A DNA stretch of 64,000 bases, from contig OY743168.1 in NCBI GenBank assembly GCA_963555705.1, positions 92,544,925 to 92,608,924 of the forward strand. The letters are read 5' to 3'. Positions 32,147 to 43,630 of this stretch are shown here, piece by piece. Source of the DNA: Ligustrum vulgare (taxonomy: Eukaryota > Streptophyta > Magnoliopsida > Lamiales > Oleaceae). The notes beneath the pieces are model-generated. The model was not told the origin of the DNA. It did not search any database and was given only the letters and a program-made list of their open reading frames with translations. A program made the translations under genes and the position numbers. The stretch's first letter is position 1. Every line of letters begins with the position of its first letter.

Positions 32147-34655
32147 ATGGGGAGAGAAGGAACGGCTGGCTCTTCGTCCGACCCACAGGATCCTAACTTA
32201 GGTGCAATGGCCCCTTTTAGGGCGCATAGAGAGGAAATGGGGTTATCTAAAGAGGAGATCGCATAAGTCGAGGAGTGGGTGGATTATGTGAATAAGGTGT
32301 CGGGATACCATGTGGATCATGAACCAAACCCCGATTCTTGGGAAAGTAGCGAGATAGTGTCCGATATCCGGAGCATCGATTTGGCGGGAACCCCCTCAAA
32401 GTTTATATTTCCCGAGGAGGTCAAGTTGGTGCATCCGACGTCCTCCTGCCGACCCTGCAGCCCCCCACTAGGTTATGTAGCAATTTTCTATGACGCTCTG
32501 TCATACGGGATGGGACTCCCACTCCACCCCTTCTTCAGGGCACTACTTAGGAGCTACAACCTATGCCCCTATCAAGTGGCTCGGAACTTCTGGACGCAAG
32601 CAGTTGGTACTTGGCTGGTGTGGCAAGAGGTCAATCCAGATTCTCCCATCTCCCTAAACATCATCCACACCATGTACACCTTGAATAAGTCCGTCAAGAG
32701 CGACAAGGATGTGAGGGCCGACGTGAAAGATTGATACTACTTATCTCCCTGAGGTTCCTACCCTCCCATAATTACTGGGCACCCCACTTCCATAAAAACT
32801 GGAGAAACCAGTGGTTCTGGGTCACTGGCGAGTGGCAAAGCTCACTTGTGGACCCCACTCCTGAGATCACCGTTCCCCGAACTCTTTCCTCCCCGTGTGA
32901 GTTTTACTTTGTTTCATTCATTTACCACCAATACTGCCATCATCCTGTGTTATGATTATTTGCTATTATTATTTTTCTATGGGTGCATTATTCACGTTTC
33001 TCCTCTCCTATTCATAATATGACGCATTTCCTTGCTCTGTTTATTACCTCAGGGCCAACCTTTGCCTCATTGCTCTCTGACATGGAGTTACCGCTAGTAA
33101 GGCGTCTCTTTGCCTACAAAGGCACCTTTCAAGAAGTTATTCAACAAAACAAGCTGTTCGTCAAGCACGGTCTTATGCGAGTTATGAATAAGTCGCATTT
33201 TTTTTAACTACTTTGGTCTGTTAAGACTAATCACTCCTAGCCTTAGCAGGTTCCAGGGACTTCCCCAAAATTTCTTTAAAGGGCCTTATGTCTAAGAAGG
33301 TCCCTTCCCTCCTCCGTCATGGCAGCGAGGTGGAAAAGAAACAAAAATCGATGATGGCCACTCTTCATGGGGAGGCTGCTAAGAAAGTGTCCGAGGTGCC
33401 CACTACAGGGCTAGAGGTTGCTTTTCTTGCCCTGATTCCGCCCCTCGCCTCGCTACCTGTTGGTCCCCAACTACCAGGCGTGACTGAAGGGGGTGATCCC
33501 AAAAGGGGCCGTCCTAAAAAGAAGGGAAAAAGGTCAGACAGAGGAGGCCACAGGGGGGAAAGGTGACCAAGAAGGGCACACTTAGAGACACTTCCTCCGA
33601 GGACATTACAGGGTCCGCTTCAGAGGAGGAAGTCCTTCCCTTGAAAAGGTTAAAGAGGGCTACAAAGGCTTCTTCCAAACTCCCTCCTCCTCCTCCAGAA
33701 TCATCTGACCCAATGGAGGAGCCTGAGATATCTGTTCCAGGCCTTCAATATGAGGTGACCCAGGCAGTGGCTAACAAGCTTGCTCGAATTAAAGCCAGCG
33801 TTCTTCCTAGAGATGTAGAATTTGATTCCAATCTCCTCGACTCCCCTGACTCTCCGCCCACCAAAGCTGCGCTAGCCACAAGTTAATTCTGGATAGAAGG
33901 CTAGTCTGCTTTTTCTTCCAGTGTCCCACCGACCCGAAAACTGCTTGCGGCCAAGGCCATGAATGTTAGGGCTCTAGCGTTAATTAATGAAGTAGAGTCT
34001 TCCGTTCTTGAGGCGCAACGAAAACTGCCCTTCGCCATGCGGATAAGATGCTAAAGGAAATCAATGACCTCAAGGAGCATCTGTCCATTGCTCGCAAGGC
34101 CTCCTTGGACGACAGGTTAACGGCCAAACACCTCCAAGAAGATAATGAGAAGCTCAAGCATGATCTTCATGCTTTCGAAGCAGATGTGGTATCCTTATCC
34201 AAAAAACTGGATGACTCCAACCGGGCACAATCGATAACTGTCGAGGCTCTGACAGCGGCCAAAGCTAAGCTGGAGACTGAGGTGGTGACAATCACTGAGA
34301 AATTGGAGAGAGAGGCAGAGGCTCGACAAAAGGCAGAGGGGGATCTTACCTCTCTGGAACGGCACATGCAATCCAGGATCACGGAGGTTTTGGAGCGGAC
34401 TATTGCAGCACGAGTGAAGAAGCTCTGAATGCTAAGGTGTCAGAGGCAATTCAGAACTTCAAAGACACTTTTGAAGAGACGCTTGAATATCAGGCCATGC
34501 AGATGGTCTTTGGAAATATAGGGGCTAAGATGGCTTTGGGGGACGTGAAGGAAGCTTTCCCTACCTTGGACCTTTCTCCTATCGAGGCTCTTTACCCTAA
34601 ACCACAGGATACGGGTAAAGGTGATTCTTTCGATGACTCTGCTGACCCCTGTTAG
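32147..34655 (+). pseudogene. Antisense extra ORF of the Tat element, gene-like and broken
   Basis: Opposite to gag-pol, a gene-like series starts at ATG 32147 (MGREGTAGSS). It has an in-frame TAA at 32264-32266 and continues to a TGA at 32732-32734 (block YHVDHEPNPDSWESSEIVSD; GMGLPLHPFFR). It then shifts frame into HNYWAPHFHKNWRNQWFWVT. Likely introns follow: an exon at 33053-33180 after a CCTCAG acceptor, then 33288-33886 rich in K/P/S, and a heptad-type coiled coil at 34048-34428. It resembles the 'putative gypsy type transposon' domain known from plant genomes. Extra antisense ORFs are known in Tat elements; function is unknown. This copy cannot make a full protein. Confidence 0.7.
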
Positions 34656-35362
34656 GACGTGTCCGACGAAACTTTGCGGAAGATGCCCCTCCCCAATGAT
34701 CCTTTGTCATATTCATTATTACCATTTTGCATATTACATATTTCTCAAATTTTTGAAGTGTAGTTGAAATGTAGCGATTAACGATGTAACTATTCCATTA
34801 GCTCAATATCTTGATTATCTTGTGTAATTCAACATTCGTATGGCAGGAATATTTGGTTTTTTATGACATTGTTTGTAAGAATATGATTTCTCTAAACACT
34901 TTGTATTCTTGATAGTCCCTCAGATCTAAGCAGCTTAAGATATTCATGCTTACTGGTTAGGTCTGATTTGATAAATACTTGACTATATTCACATTATTCC
35001 TTTTAATACTTGCGATCTTATCTTCCTACAATTATTAGTTAAGCGAGCTGCTACTCATGGTTTATCACTTTTATCTAAGACGCAGTAAGCGTGATGCAGG
35101 CTTACAAGAGTCCCTTGTTTATGAAATTCAAGCATAGTACCGTTATTATTTAACTGTTGCTTGATTATCATAGGTAGAACGATACTTTCTCATGAACAAA
35201 ACAGTTTTACCATTCTTAACAATTGCCATGTTTGACTAAGAGGTTTTGATGTGATTTAACGTAACTTGTCTCAAAATTTCATTAACCTATGTGGGGATCT
35301 TGCAATCATTCAATAACTACTGAATCTTGCTAAAATATTACATGCCCAAGAGGAACGTAATT
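34656..35362. other. Non-coding spacer inside the gypsy element
   Basis: AT-rich DNA between the ends of the convergent pol and antisense ORF. It probably holds the 3' ends and polyadenylation sites of both. No motif is claimed. Confidence 0.5.
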
Positions 35363-38300
35363 TTATTGAAAGTAGCGACGAAGATGATCAGTGTTCCAAG
35401 GGTTGCGCAAGTGGACCCCAAATAGGTCTTCAATCATGAATGTACCGGGTACTACCTCGGCGGTGACTTTATAAGGTCCCTCCCAATTAGGACCCAAAGT
35501 CCCTACTCCTATTTCTTGAGTAGAGGGGAGGATTTTCTTAAGGATCAAATCCCCAATGTTAAAGTACCGACCTTTTACCCTTTTGTTGTAGCAGTGGGCC
35601 ATTTTTTCCTGGTACCTGGCCATCACCACTTGGGAGTCACTCCGTCTTTCAAGGAGAAAATCTAAGTTTGCCCTTTTGTGCTTCTTCATTTTCCTCCTCG
35701 TCATCATGGATTTGACGAAGAGAAGGCACCCCAATTTCAATTAGACATACCGCCTCGGATCCATACGCTGTGGAGAAAGGTGTTTCCCCTATGGCGGTAT
35801 GCGAGGTGGTTCGAAGTGCCCATAACACCTATGGGAGCTCATCTACCCATGCGCCCTTTTTTTATTTCAACTTTCTCTTTAGGGTATTCTTTATGGTCTT
35901 GTTCATGGCTTCGACCTGCCCATTTGCTTATGGGTGATGTGGAGATGAAAATAATTTACAGATTCCCAAATCCTCGCATAACTCGTCAATGTTTCTATTT
36001 TTGAACTGTTTCGTGATGTCACTAACCAAAGAGTGCGGTATCCCAAACCTGCATATAATATTCTTCCAGATGAACTTGGTAGTGTTAGCTTCAGTAATCC
36101 TCATCAGGGGCTCGGGCTCGACCCATTTGGTGAAGTAATCAATTGTCACTATTGCGAAACAATTGTTACCAGCACCTCTGGGCATATGACCAATAATATC
36201 AACTCCCCACTTCGCGAAAGGCCAGGGGCTGGTTACCATAGTCAATTTTTGATGTGGCTGATGCGGTATGGTTGCATGCCTCTGACATTTATCGCACTTG
36301 CGAACGAAGTTATGGGAATCATTTCGCATAGTTGGCCAAAAATATCCCTGTTTAAGGGATTTTCGAGGCAGTGATAACGCTCCAGCGTGGTTGCTACATA
36401 TGCCCTCATGAATCTCTTTCATTATATACTGTCCTTCCTTCGGTCCAACACATCGCAACAAAGGAGATGTGTAGCTCCGTTTATAAAGCAAATCGTCCAA
36501 GAGGACAAATTTGCGGCATACCTTTGCAATTTTTGAGCTGCTTCCGGCTTGTCTAGTAGGGTTTGATGCTTAAAGTACGCCAGTATAGGATTCCTCGAAG
36601 AACCTTCTTCTTCTATTGCCAAAATCTCCATTCCTTGTTCGATGGAAGAGATCAACAGATGCTCAATTGGCACCATATTGAGGAGCTCGGTGTCCTTACT
36701 GCTTGCTAGTTTAGACAAAGCATCCGCATTAGAATTCTCAGTCCTGGGAATATGAAGCAGTTTAATTTTTTCGAAGTAGGCAGCTAAGTCCTTTACTTTC
36801 TTCAAGTAGGCAATCATGGATGGCTCTTTGGCAGAAAACTGTCCATTAAATTGGCTTATGACAAGCTGCGAGTCATTGCTTGCCACTACTGACTTTATTT
36901 TTAGAGCTTTTGCAAACCTCAGTCTAGCTAGGAGCGCCTCGTATTTTGCAACATTATTTGAGGCTTTAAAGTCGAAGCGGATCGCACTGTGCAATTTGTA
37001 TCCTTCTGAACTCACTAGTAGTATCCCTGCCCCGGATCTTCCTTCAGCCGAGGACCCATCAACGAACAATTTCCACTCAAGGCTATTATCCGTGTTATCA
37101 ATTATCTCCACCTCGGCGATGTGTGAACTCAACTATGAAATCTGCTAATGCTTGACCTTTTATAGCTGTCCGAGGCACATAATGCAGGTCGTACTGACTA
37201 ATTTCTATCGCCCATTTCATTAACCTTCATGATACATCTGGTTTCTGTAATACCTGTATCATAGGAAAGTTCGTGAGAACATGGATGGAATGCGACTGGA
37301 AGTAGGGGCAAAGTTTGCGAGCTGCAGTGACCAGTGCTAGAGTAAGTTTTTCCATGTCTGGGTATCGTGTTTCTGCATCCAGCATGGCTTTGCTTACATA
37401 ATACACCGGAAGCTGATTCCTATTCTTCTCTCTTATCAACACTGAGCTAACATCCTCCTTTGACACGGCTAAATACAGGGAAAGCGGCTCGCTGACCTTT
37501 CGTTTAGACAACAGGGGTGCCTGACCCAGGAATGATTTCAGATCAGCAAAAGCTTGCTCACATTTCGAGGTCCATTGAAATCATTTTCCTCCCTTCAAGA
37601 CCTTAAAAAATGCAAAGCATTTGTCAGTGGACTTGGAAACGAATCGACTTAAGGCCGCAATTCTTTCCGTTAAGCTTTGCACTTCTTTTGGGCTTCGAAG
37701 AGAGCGCATGTCTAGCAAAGCTTTGATTTTATCCGGATTGGCTTCAATCCCTCTCCTTTTCACCATGAATCCAAGAAACTTTCCAGACGCTACCCCAAAA
37801 GCGCATTTCGCTGGGTTGAGCTTCATCCGATATTTTCTCAAAATATCAAAGGCCTCTGACAAATGGCGGACATGCTCTGTGGTAACCATACTTTTAACTA
37901 GCATGTCATCGACATATACTTCCATAGTTTTTCCCAACAGTTCTGAAAACATACGATTTACCAACCTTTGGTAGGTGGCCCCGACATTTTTAAACCAAAT
38001 GCCATGACTTTATAACAATAGAGCCCCCTATCCGTGATAAACGAAGTGTGCTCCTTATCCAACTCATGGATGGGGATTTGGTTGTACCCGGAGCACGCAT
38101 CCATAAAACTCAGCATCTCATGTCCTGCTATAGAATCGACCGATTGATCAATTCGAGGCAGAGAAAAACTGTCTTTAGGACATGCCTGGTTTAAATTCGA
38201 AAAATCAATACATACTCTCAATTTTCCATTCTGCTTCGGAACCAAAATAGGGTTTGACACCCACTTCGGATATCGGGACTCTCTGATGAAGCCATTTTTC

Positions 38301-38719
38301 AATAGCTTCATCACCTCTTCTTTCAAGGCCTCATATTTATCACAACTCATCGGCCTCCTCTTCTGCCGATGCCCAGGGCTTCTTGGGTCAAGCTGGAGTC
38401 TGTGACAAGCCACTTTAGGATCAATTTCGATCATGTCATCATGTTTCCATACGAATACATCGAGATTTTCAAGTAAGAAGCTTTTCAACTGATCTTTGTA
38501 TTCAATTGGCGAATCTAATCCAATCTGAAACTCCTTGATTGGATCAAATGGATCAACACAAAAGCATTCCAGCCTTTCAGCTGGGGTAGACCAACTGTCT
38601 CCGTTCATTCTTGGGTCTAGATCTGCTAGATCCTCTTCCGGCGTCATTGTAACATCTTCACTTTCTGAGGGCCCTTCACCCAATCTTTCAGGGTCTGGAG
38701 TAACCTCAACCATTGCCAC
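35363..38719 (-). pseudogene. Tat Pol: RT, RNase H, second RNase H, integrase
   Basis: Read on minus. RT starts in 38719-37958 (LRVCIDFSNLNQACPKDSFS; FMDACSGYNQIPI) and continues in 37964-37581 (YVDDMLVKS). An RT-linked RNase H remnant lies at 37511-37227. A second RNase H is at 37132-36422 (FVDGSSAEGRSGAG; NSNADALSKLAS). Integrase occupies 36500-35928 with a zinc region (KCDKCQ), WGVDIIG and a changed LVSDITKQF, then a stop just before ANGQVEAM. The integrase C-terminus is 35740-35363 and ends in a stop. Multiple stops and frameshifts make it dead. Confidence 0.88.
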
Positions 38720-41317
38720 ATCACTAATCTGTTTAAGCTCCGGTCTTGAAATTTACGAATAGTGTTTGTGTAACAGGCCCGTGATTCAGTTTGGTTCCCC
38801 CTGACAGTTGCTACACCATGCTCCGTGGGGAAATTCATGCAAATATACTTCGTATGGGTTGCAGCCCCCAAGTCAATGAGATCCGACCTCCCAATTGAGC
38901 CGTGATAGGAGGAGATTTTGTCCACAATTAAGAACTCCATAGGTATCCTGGAGAAAGTTGGAGCTTTCCCTACCTCAGTCATAAGGATTATGAATCCTCT
39001 GGGAGTTATGCTGTCTCCAGTGAATCCATATATTGGATTTGGGACTGGAATGAGTGGGGTACTAATCCCCATTTTATCAAAAGTTACTCTATAAATTACG
39101 TTTACCAAGGTGTCATCATCCACCAACATCCTTGACAATCCATTCTGAGCCATCACTAACCGGATAACCAGCGCGTCATTATGTGGGAAATGTACCCCAA
39201 TAGTGTTATCCTGGGTAAACGTGATGAATTATGTCCGGGACATCCCTGCAAGATGTGAATGAACGTGATAATTCACGTTAGCGGGCTGCTTGGCCTCTCT
39301 GATATACCGTTTCTGGGAGTTATTGGTGCTTCCACCTGGATGGTGGCCTCCCAATATCATGTCAATCTCACGAATCGACGGATCATTTGTAGGCATAGGT
39401 GGTTCTCTTATATTTTTAGAATGTGACGGGGAGTTATTCCGATACTTGCCCTTGTCTCTTTGACGACTGTCAATCCTTTCTTTCGTTGGGTTTTTCCATG
39501 GAGCTCGCCTGTCAGCTCGATTGAACTTTTGGTTACTTGGCCTTTCCATTTTTCCTTTGTCAAGGGAGAAATCATCTCCCCTCCTTCCGTGTGCGTTTTG
39601 GTCCGCAAACATGTGAATTTCCCTACAATCCTCCGTTGCGTGGCCATAATACCTGTGGTACGCACAGTAGGCCCCAATCATAGGTTGTTTTCCACTTTGG
39701 CTACCTTCCATTCTTCCATGGGCCATGGGAGGATTTGGGGCTGGAGCATTGGAGTGCAAATTGGGGATAGCCTCCGTGATCTCCGCCGCGTAACTGGATC
39801 CGGTTCCCGAAAATGGACGTGGCACACCACCTCGGTTAATGTCAAACATATCCTTGTTACCTCTTTTCCTCTGGTTCGCTTCATTGGGGTACCCAATATT
39901 GGTTATCTCTGGCCCTAGCCATCTCTTCTAAGACGATCTGCTCCTTCATCAAATCTACCAGGGCATTGTAATCCCTCGACTTTCTGCTTCGGACATCCCT
40001 CCAAAACATGCTTGTCATGTCTAGGCCTCCTTTTAATGCAGAAAACATCTCTGCCTCGGTGATGTTCTCAAAAATGTGCATTTCTTTTGTAAACCGAGTT
40101 AGGTAGCTCTTCAAAGACTCCTCCCTTCCTTGCCTTAAATCCTGAAGGCGTTGGAGTGGGAGCTAGCCTGGCCTGGAGGAAATAAAGTCATTTTTTAAGG
40201 CAGCCTTCAAATCTCTCCAATTTTGGATGCTACTAGGAGGGAGTTTTTTATACCACCGTATTGCACTTCCCTCAAGGGTTAAAGCGAAGGCTTTGCACTT
40301 CAGTGCCAAAGTGGCTCCGGCTATTTACATGCTGGTGCGATAATTCAACTGGTGATCATCAGGATCACCTCTGCCAGAGTACTTTGTTATTTCTGGCATT
40401 TCAAAGTCATGAGGCACTGAGCACTTTCGGATGCCCTCCGTAAAGGGGCTTATTTCCTCTTCATCATCCAGCTCGTATGACGGTAATTCATTGTTCTCAC
40501 CATGGTCGAAATTCATCGCGTCATGGTATTGGTCGTAGGGCGGTTGAACGTAATCTTGCCCCCGTGGTGGCAAAACTCGACCGTAATTTGGCCTTTGTAA
40601 GGTCGGATGGCCACCATGAGATTGGGTTCGAGCTGCTCCTGCTCTTCTCTCCCGCCTATTTCTACGCTCATGTGTGGGGCTCAATTTTTCCGCCCCTGCA
40701 TCATACCTATCTCTACACATTTGGCTTTGTGAAAGGGCTTCTTCAGCCCGTCGCTCCCGCCTATTTCTAGGCTCAGCTACACTGTGCCGACCTTGGTCAG
40801 TTCGACCCCCTCGTTTGCCCCTGAATAATCCCCCTATTCGACTAAAAACGCTGCGAGACTTTGAGGGTGAAGCCTCCCTATGGTTAATAGGGGGTTGAAC
40901 TTGTTCTCTTGGTGCTTCATGCAACGGTTCTTCTTTGCTGAAAGGAATAGATTCCATCTCGTTATATGCCTGTGGATCTCGATAATAATACGAGGCAGTA
41001 GCCACATCAGATGGTAAGTAATGTGGCTGCGAGTATTGTGGGGGCATCATGGGTTCGTTTATAACATACCCTCTAGCCATATAAGCATTCATCGCAACAG
41101 TTTGTTCCATCTGCTGTTTCTGCATTTCCAACATCTGGGCTGCCATGCGAGTCATATCTCCCAGCATGCGGCGATTCTGGTGTCGGCGTGGAGGATTAGG
41201 TTGGGCCACCCCCTCATTTGTGTTCTCACGAGGCCTCTGGGGAGCCTCCTCCTCGCTACGTTATTCATCTCTTCTTCTATAAGGGTTAACATCATCGTCA
41301 CTTTCATTCATGTTCAT
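38644..41317 (-). pseudogene. Tat Gag and protease remnant
   Basis: Gag starts at ATG 41317-41315 (MNMNESDDD) and is stopped by TAA at codon 19 (41263-41261), apparently from CAA. It reopens as a long Q/R-rich segment (41209-40325), continues at 40114-39881 (FTKEMHIFENITEAEMFSAL, a gag core block) and 39849-39229 with an atypical knuckle (CAYHRYYGHATEDC). The protease region (39156-38644) keeps the GDSITPRGFI and MNFPTEHGVA blocks, but the expected DSG/DTG site reads VDDDTL, so it looks inactive. Confidence 0.82.
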
Positions 41318-41556
41318 AGCAATTTCTTGGTTCTATCTTTTCTTTCAAGGATAGGTGAACTTTTATTTCAAAGCTTCAAGCCTTTTTCAAGGTTAGTAAA
41401 CTTATATTTCAAAGTTTCAAGCCTTTTTTAAGGGGTTCTTATAATATTTCTCCCCTCTTTTTCAAGAGGTTCTTTTCCTTTTTCAAGGTTTTGTGTTGCT
41501 TTTTACCACGTGATTTCGTGGTTAGAAGTGTAATTTCCCACAGACAGTGCCAAAAA

Positions 41557-42252
41557 TGTTGACCACAAAATTTGGCTGGACCTTGGACCAACACGTCTCA
41601 GTTCCTCCCTCTTGAACACGTTGATCTCCTGCACACTGTGACAAACAATCAGTTTGCAAAGTGGGCCGAGATGGCTCCCATTTACACTCCGATGCCAAAG
41701 TGAGTGCTCATTTCAAGCAAATAGAAATTGGGTGCAGGAAATATAAGTGTGTAAAAGAGAGAAAAATGGAGTGAGAGTAAAATATATTGCTAGAGTATAA
41801 GATTGCTAACCCTTTATTTGGAGGTGAGAGTGTTCTATTTATAGGAGAAGTTATGGTCTTAGATGGCGACACGTGATGGACTTTACACGTGTATTTACCC
41901 TAGCTGTTGGAGAGAAGAGTCAACTTTCTTGCAGTAATCATTACTACGTTTGGTAGGGGATGGACACCTGTCACATCTTTGATAAAGGCAATGTCTCGTC
42001 AAGCCACAGTCAACTGGGAAAAGTCACTCATCTCTGACACCATCCGTTATCCCATCACCTGTCTGAGGCGTAACCATAGAGCACCTCGACTAGTTATGAA
42101 CCAATTCAGAGAAAGAGGTTTATGCGCTGTTCCACCTCAGTAGTCGGCCCAAGGAGATAACCTAAGTTCTAGTCATTGGCCAAGACCCATTGGGTCTCTA
42201 TTGGGCCCTTGCTGGTGATTCATTGAGCTCCTTTTTGGACACGATCTCAACA
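41557..42252 (-). repeat. 5' LTR of the gypsy element
   Basis: 696 bp. Next to it on the element strand is TGGCACTGTCTGTGGGAAA (41536-41554), the position and style of the primer-binding site in this group (compare TGGCGCCGTCTGTGGG, known from relatives); the exact tRNA is uncertain. Confidence 0.92.
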
Positions 42253-42257
42253 GTTGC

Positions 42258-42689
42258 TAATGTAAGATTTATTGAAAGTGATAGAACCAGTGATGATAGC
42301 AAACACATAATGAATGAAAATAACATTATAGGAGGTATTTGCAAATAAAATTGTCATTTGTAACAAGGATAGAAAAAATAATGGCATGTGTTCTCTTTAA
42401 CAAATCTACAAGTAGAAGGAGAAGATTATTTCCATACCACTTTGCACTTTTAGTACATAGAGCTTATTGTCAATAACAATTTTCTGGTAGAAACATAAAT
42501 AGTTCGATCCCTTCTCGGCTCTTGTTCAGGGAAAACTTATATCTCATATGTAATGTAGATACACCTGATATGAATTTAATTGTGTGAACTATCCTGTTCT
42601 TTTAAATGATTTGGCCATCATTTGATGTCTACGTCTCTCGAATTTTGAACTATAATTCTAACCCTTTTTCACCTGTTGTTTGTCAGTAG
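42258..42689. other. RRM gene intron remnant right of the gypsy element
   Basis: Continues the intron split by the gypsy insertion and ends at the acceptor GTCAGTAG before the last exon at 42690. No other feature is seen. Confidence 0.5.
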
Positions 42690-42836
42690 GGTTATGGCAT
42701 GGGGGCTGGTATGCATGGCGGCACAGGTGGCAGGCCTTCCCGTGCAGATTACAGTATAGGCCTTACTAGAGATTGAATTGGTACTGTTAATGGTCCTAGT
42801 TATATATGAGATTGTGGTTCCAAATTACATTGTTTG

Positions 42837-43564
42837 TGTAGGCTTCAATTCAACCTGTAATACATCAAATGCAAAGATTAGATGAATTAAAACCAAGAAA
42901 AAATCAAACTAAACTAAAATGAAAGAAACAAAGTGTTTAGAAAATGATTTCCCCCCCCTTTTTGTTTTGGCTCAGAAAATCAATCCACAACCACAAGTGC
43001 AACACCACTGTTTGGATATTTGTACAACCACGAAGGAAGTACGGGTAATCACAAAACCGAAACCGTCACGAAGAAGGCAGTCCACGAAGGAGAGGAAGAG
43101 AACGGACAGTGTGTCACAAAGAGCACAGGTAAGAGGCTGAATGCCAAGGAAAAAACGACAAAGAAGGCACGAAGGAAGCACACTGAGTTCAAGGCTGAAC
43201 TCGGCTATTTATAGATGTGAAGATCAAAGAGTCCAATATCTGGATGAAGCTTATCAGCAAGATAACAGGAACGGATGAAGCTAATCAAAAGAGATAAAAG
43301 ATTTATCTTGATACTAACTAACCGAGAATAACAAATAGATAGAGTTCATTCGGTTTTATCTCAACAGTATCTCCAAGGCAAGTATCGAGCACCAATTCCA
43401 ATTGGGTTGACTCCATCAAAATACCCGACCAAGTGAGCTACAAACAATTGTGATGTGGACTTAACTGTTCTTCAATATTGTCTTATAAAAGCCTGAAGTT
43501 AAAATGAGCCTCGATTTTTCATCATCGCCAAAGGGGGTTAATTTGGTAACACATTTACCTAACA
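42837..43564 (-). repeat. 3' LTR of copia 2
   Basis: 728 bp, aligned with 49553-50279 throughout; one visible length difference is in a C run (about 42950). Confidence 0.94.
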
Positions 43565-43630
43565 AACTTCCACCTTGTTACCAAACTAAGTTGTAAGCTT
43601 AATAAGGAAAAATAATAGCACAAAAGAAAC

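Larger units (their letters stand above)
30350..42257 (-). mobile_element. Ty3-gypsy retrotransposon, Tat lineage, degenerate
   Basis: LTRs at 30355-31049 and 41557-42252 (695 and 696 bp, TGTTGA...CAACA), with target duplication GTTGC at 30350-30354 and 42253-42257. The coding strand is minus: gag near 41317, then protease, reverse transcriptase, RNase H, a second RNase H, and integrase ending at 35363. RT before integrase marks Ty3-gypsy; the extra RNase H after the RT-linked one marks the Tat group. A separate gene-like region on plus (32147-34655) lies between pol and the 3' LTR. LTRs differ at many positions and pol is full of stops, so the copy is old and dead. It sits inside the RRM gene. 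Confidence 0.93.
28501..42776 (+). pseudogene. Broken RRM RNA-binding protein gene, split by a gypsy element
   Basis: Exon-like pieces in order: 28501-28519 (DCIVMK, then GT); 28874-28939 (TTGRSRGFGYVTF, an RNP1 motif, then GT); about 29050-29126 (RAPRSKVTRI, then PSVTEAMFRSHF with residues missing between them); about 29248-29292 (FERDGDITDLYMPK, then GT); and, beyond the 11.9-kb gypsy insertion, 42690-42776 (GYGMGAGMHG, then GGRPSRADY to TGA). The pieces resemble a plant multi-RRM hnRNP-like protein; from memory the closest is the At4g36960 type. The start, several exons and part of the second RRM are missing, so it is a pseudogene or a badly assembled locus. Confidence 0.7.

Noticed and set aside
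43020..43214. Frames starting MKETK or MYNHEG in both copia 2 LTRs
   Set aside because: Duplicated only because the LTRs are duplicated, and opposite to the element's coding strand.
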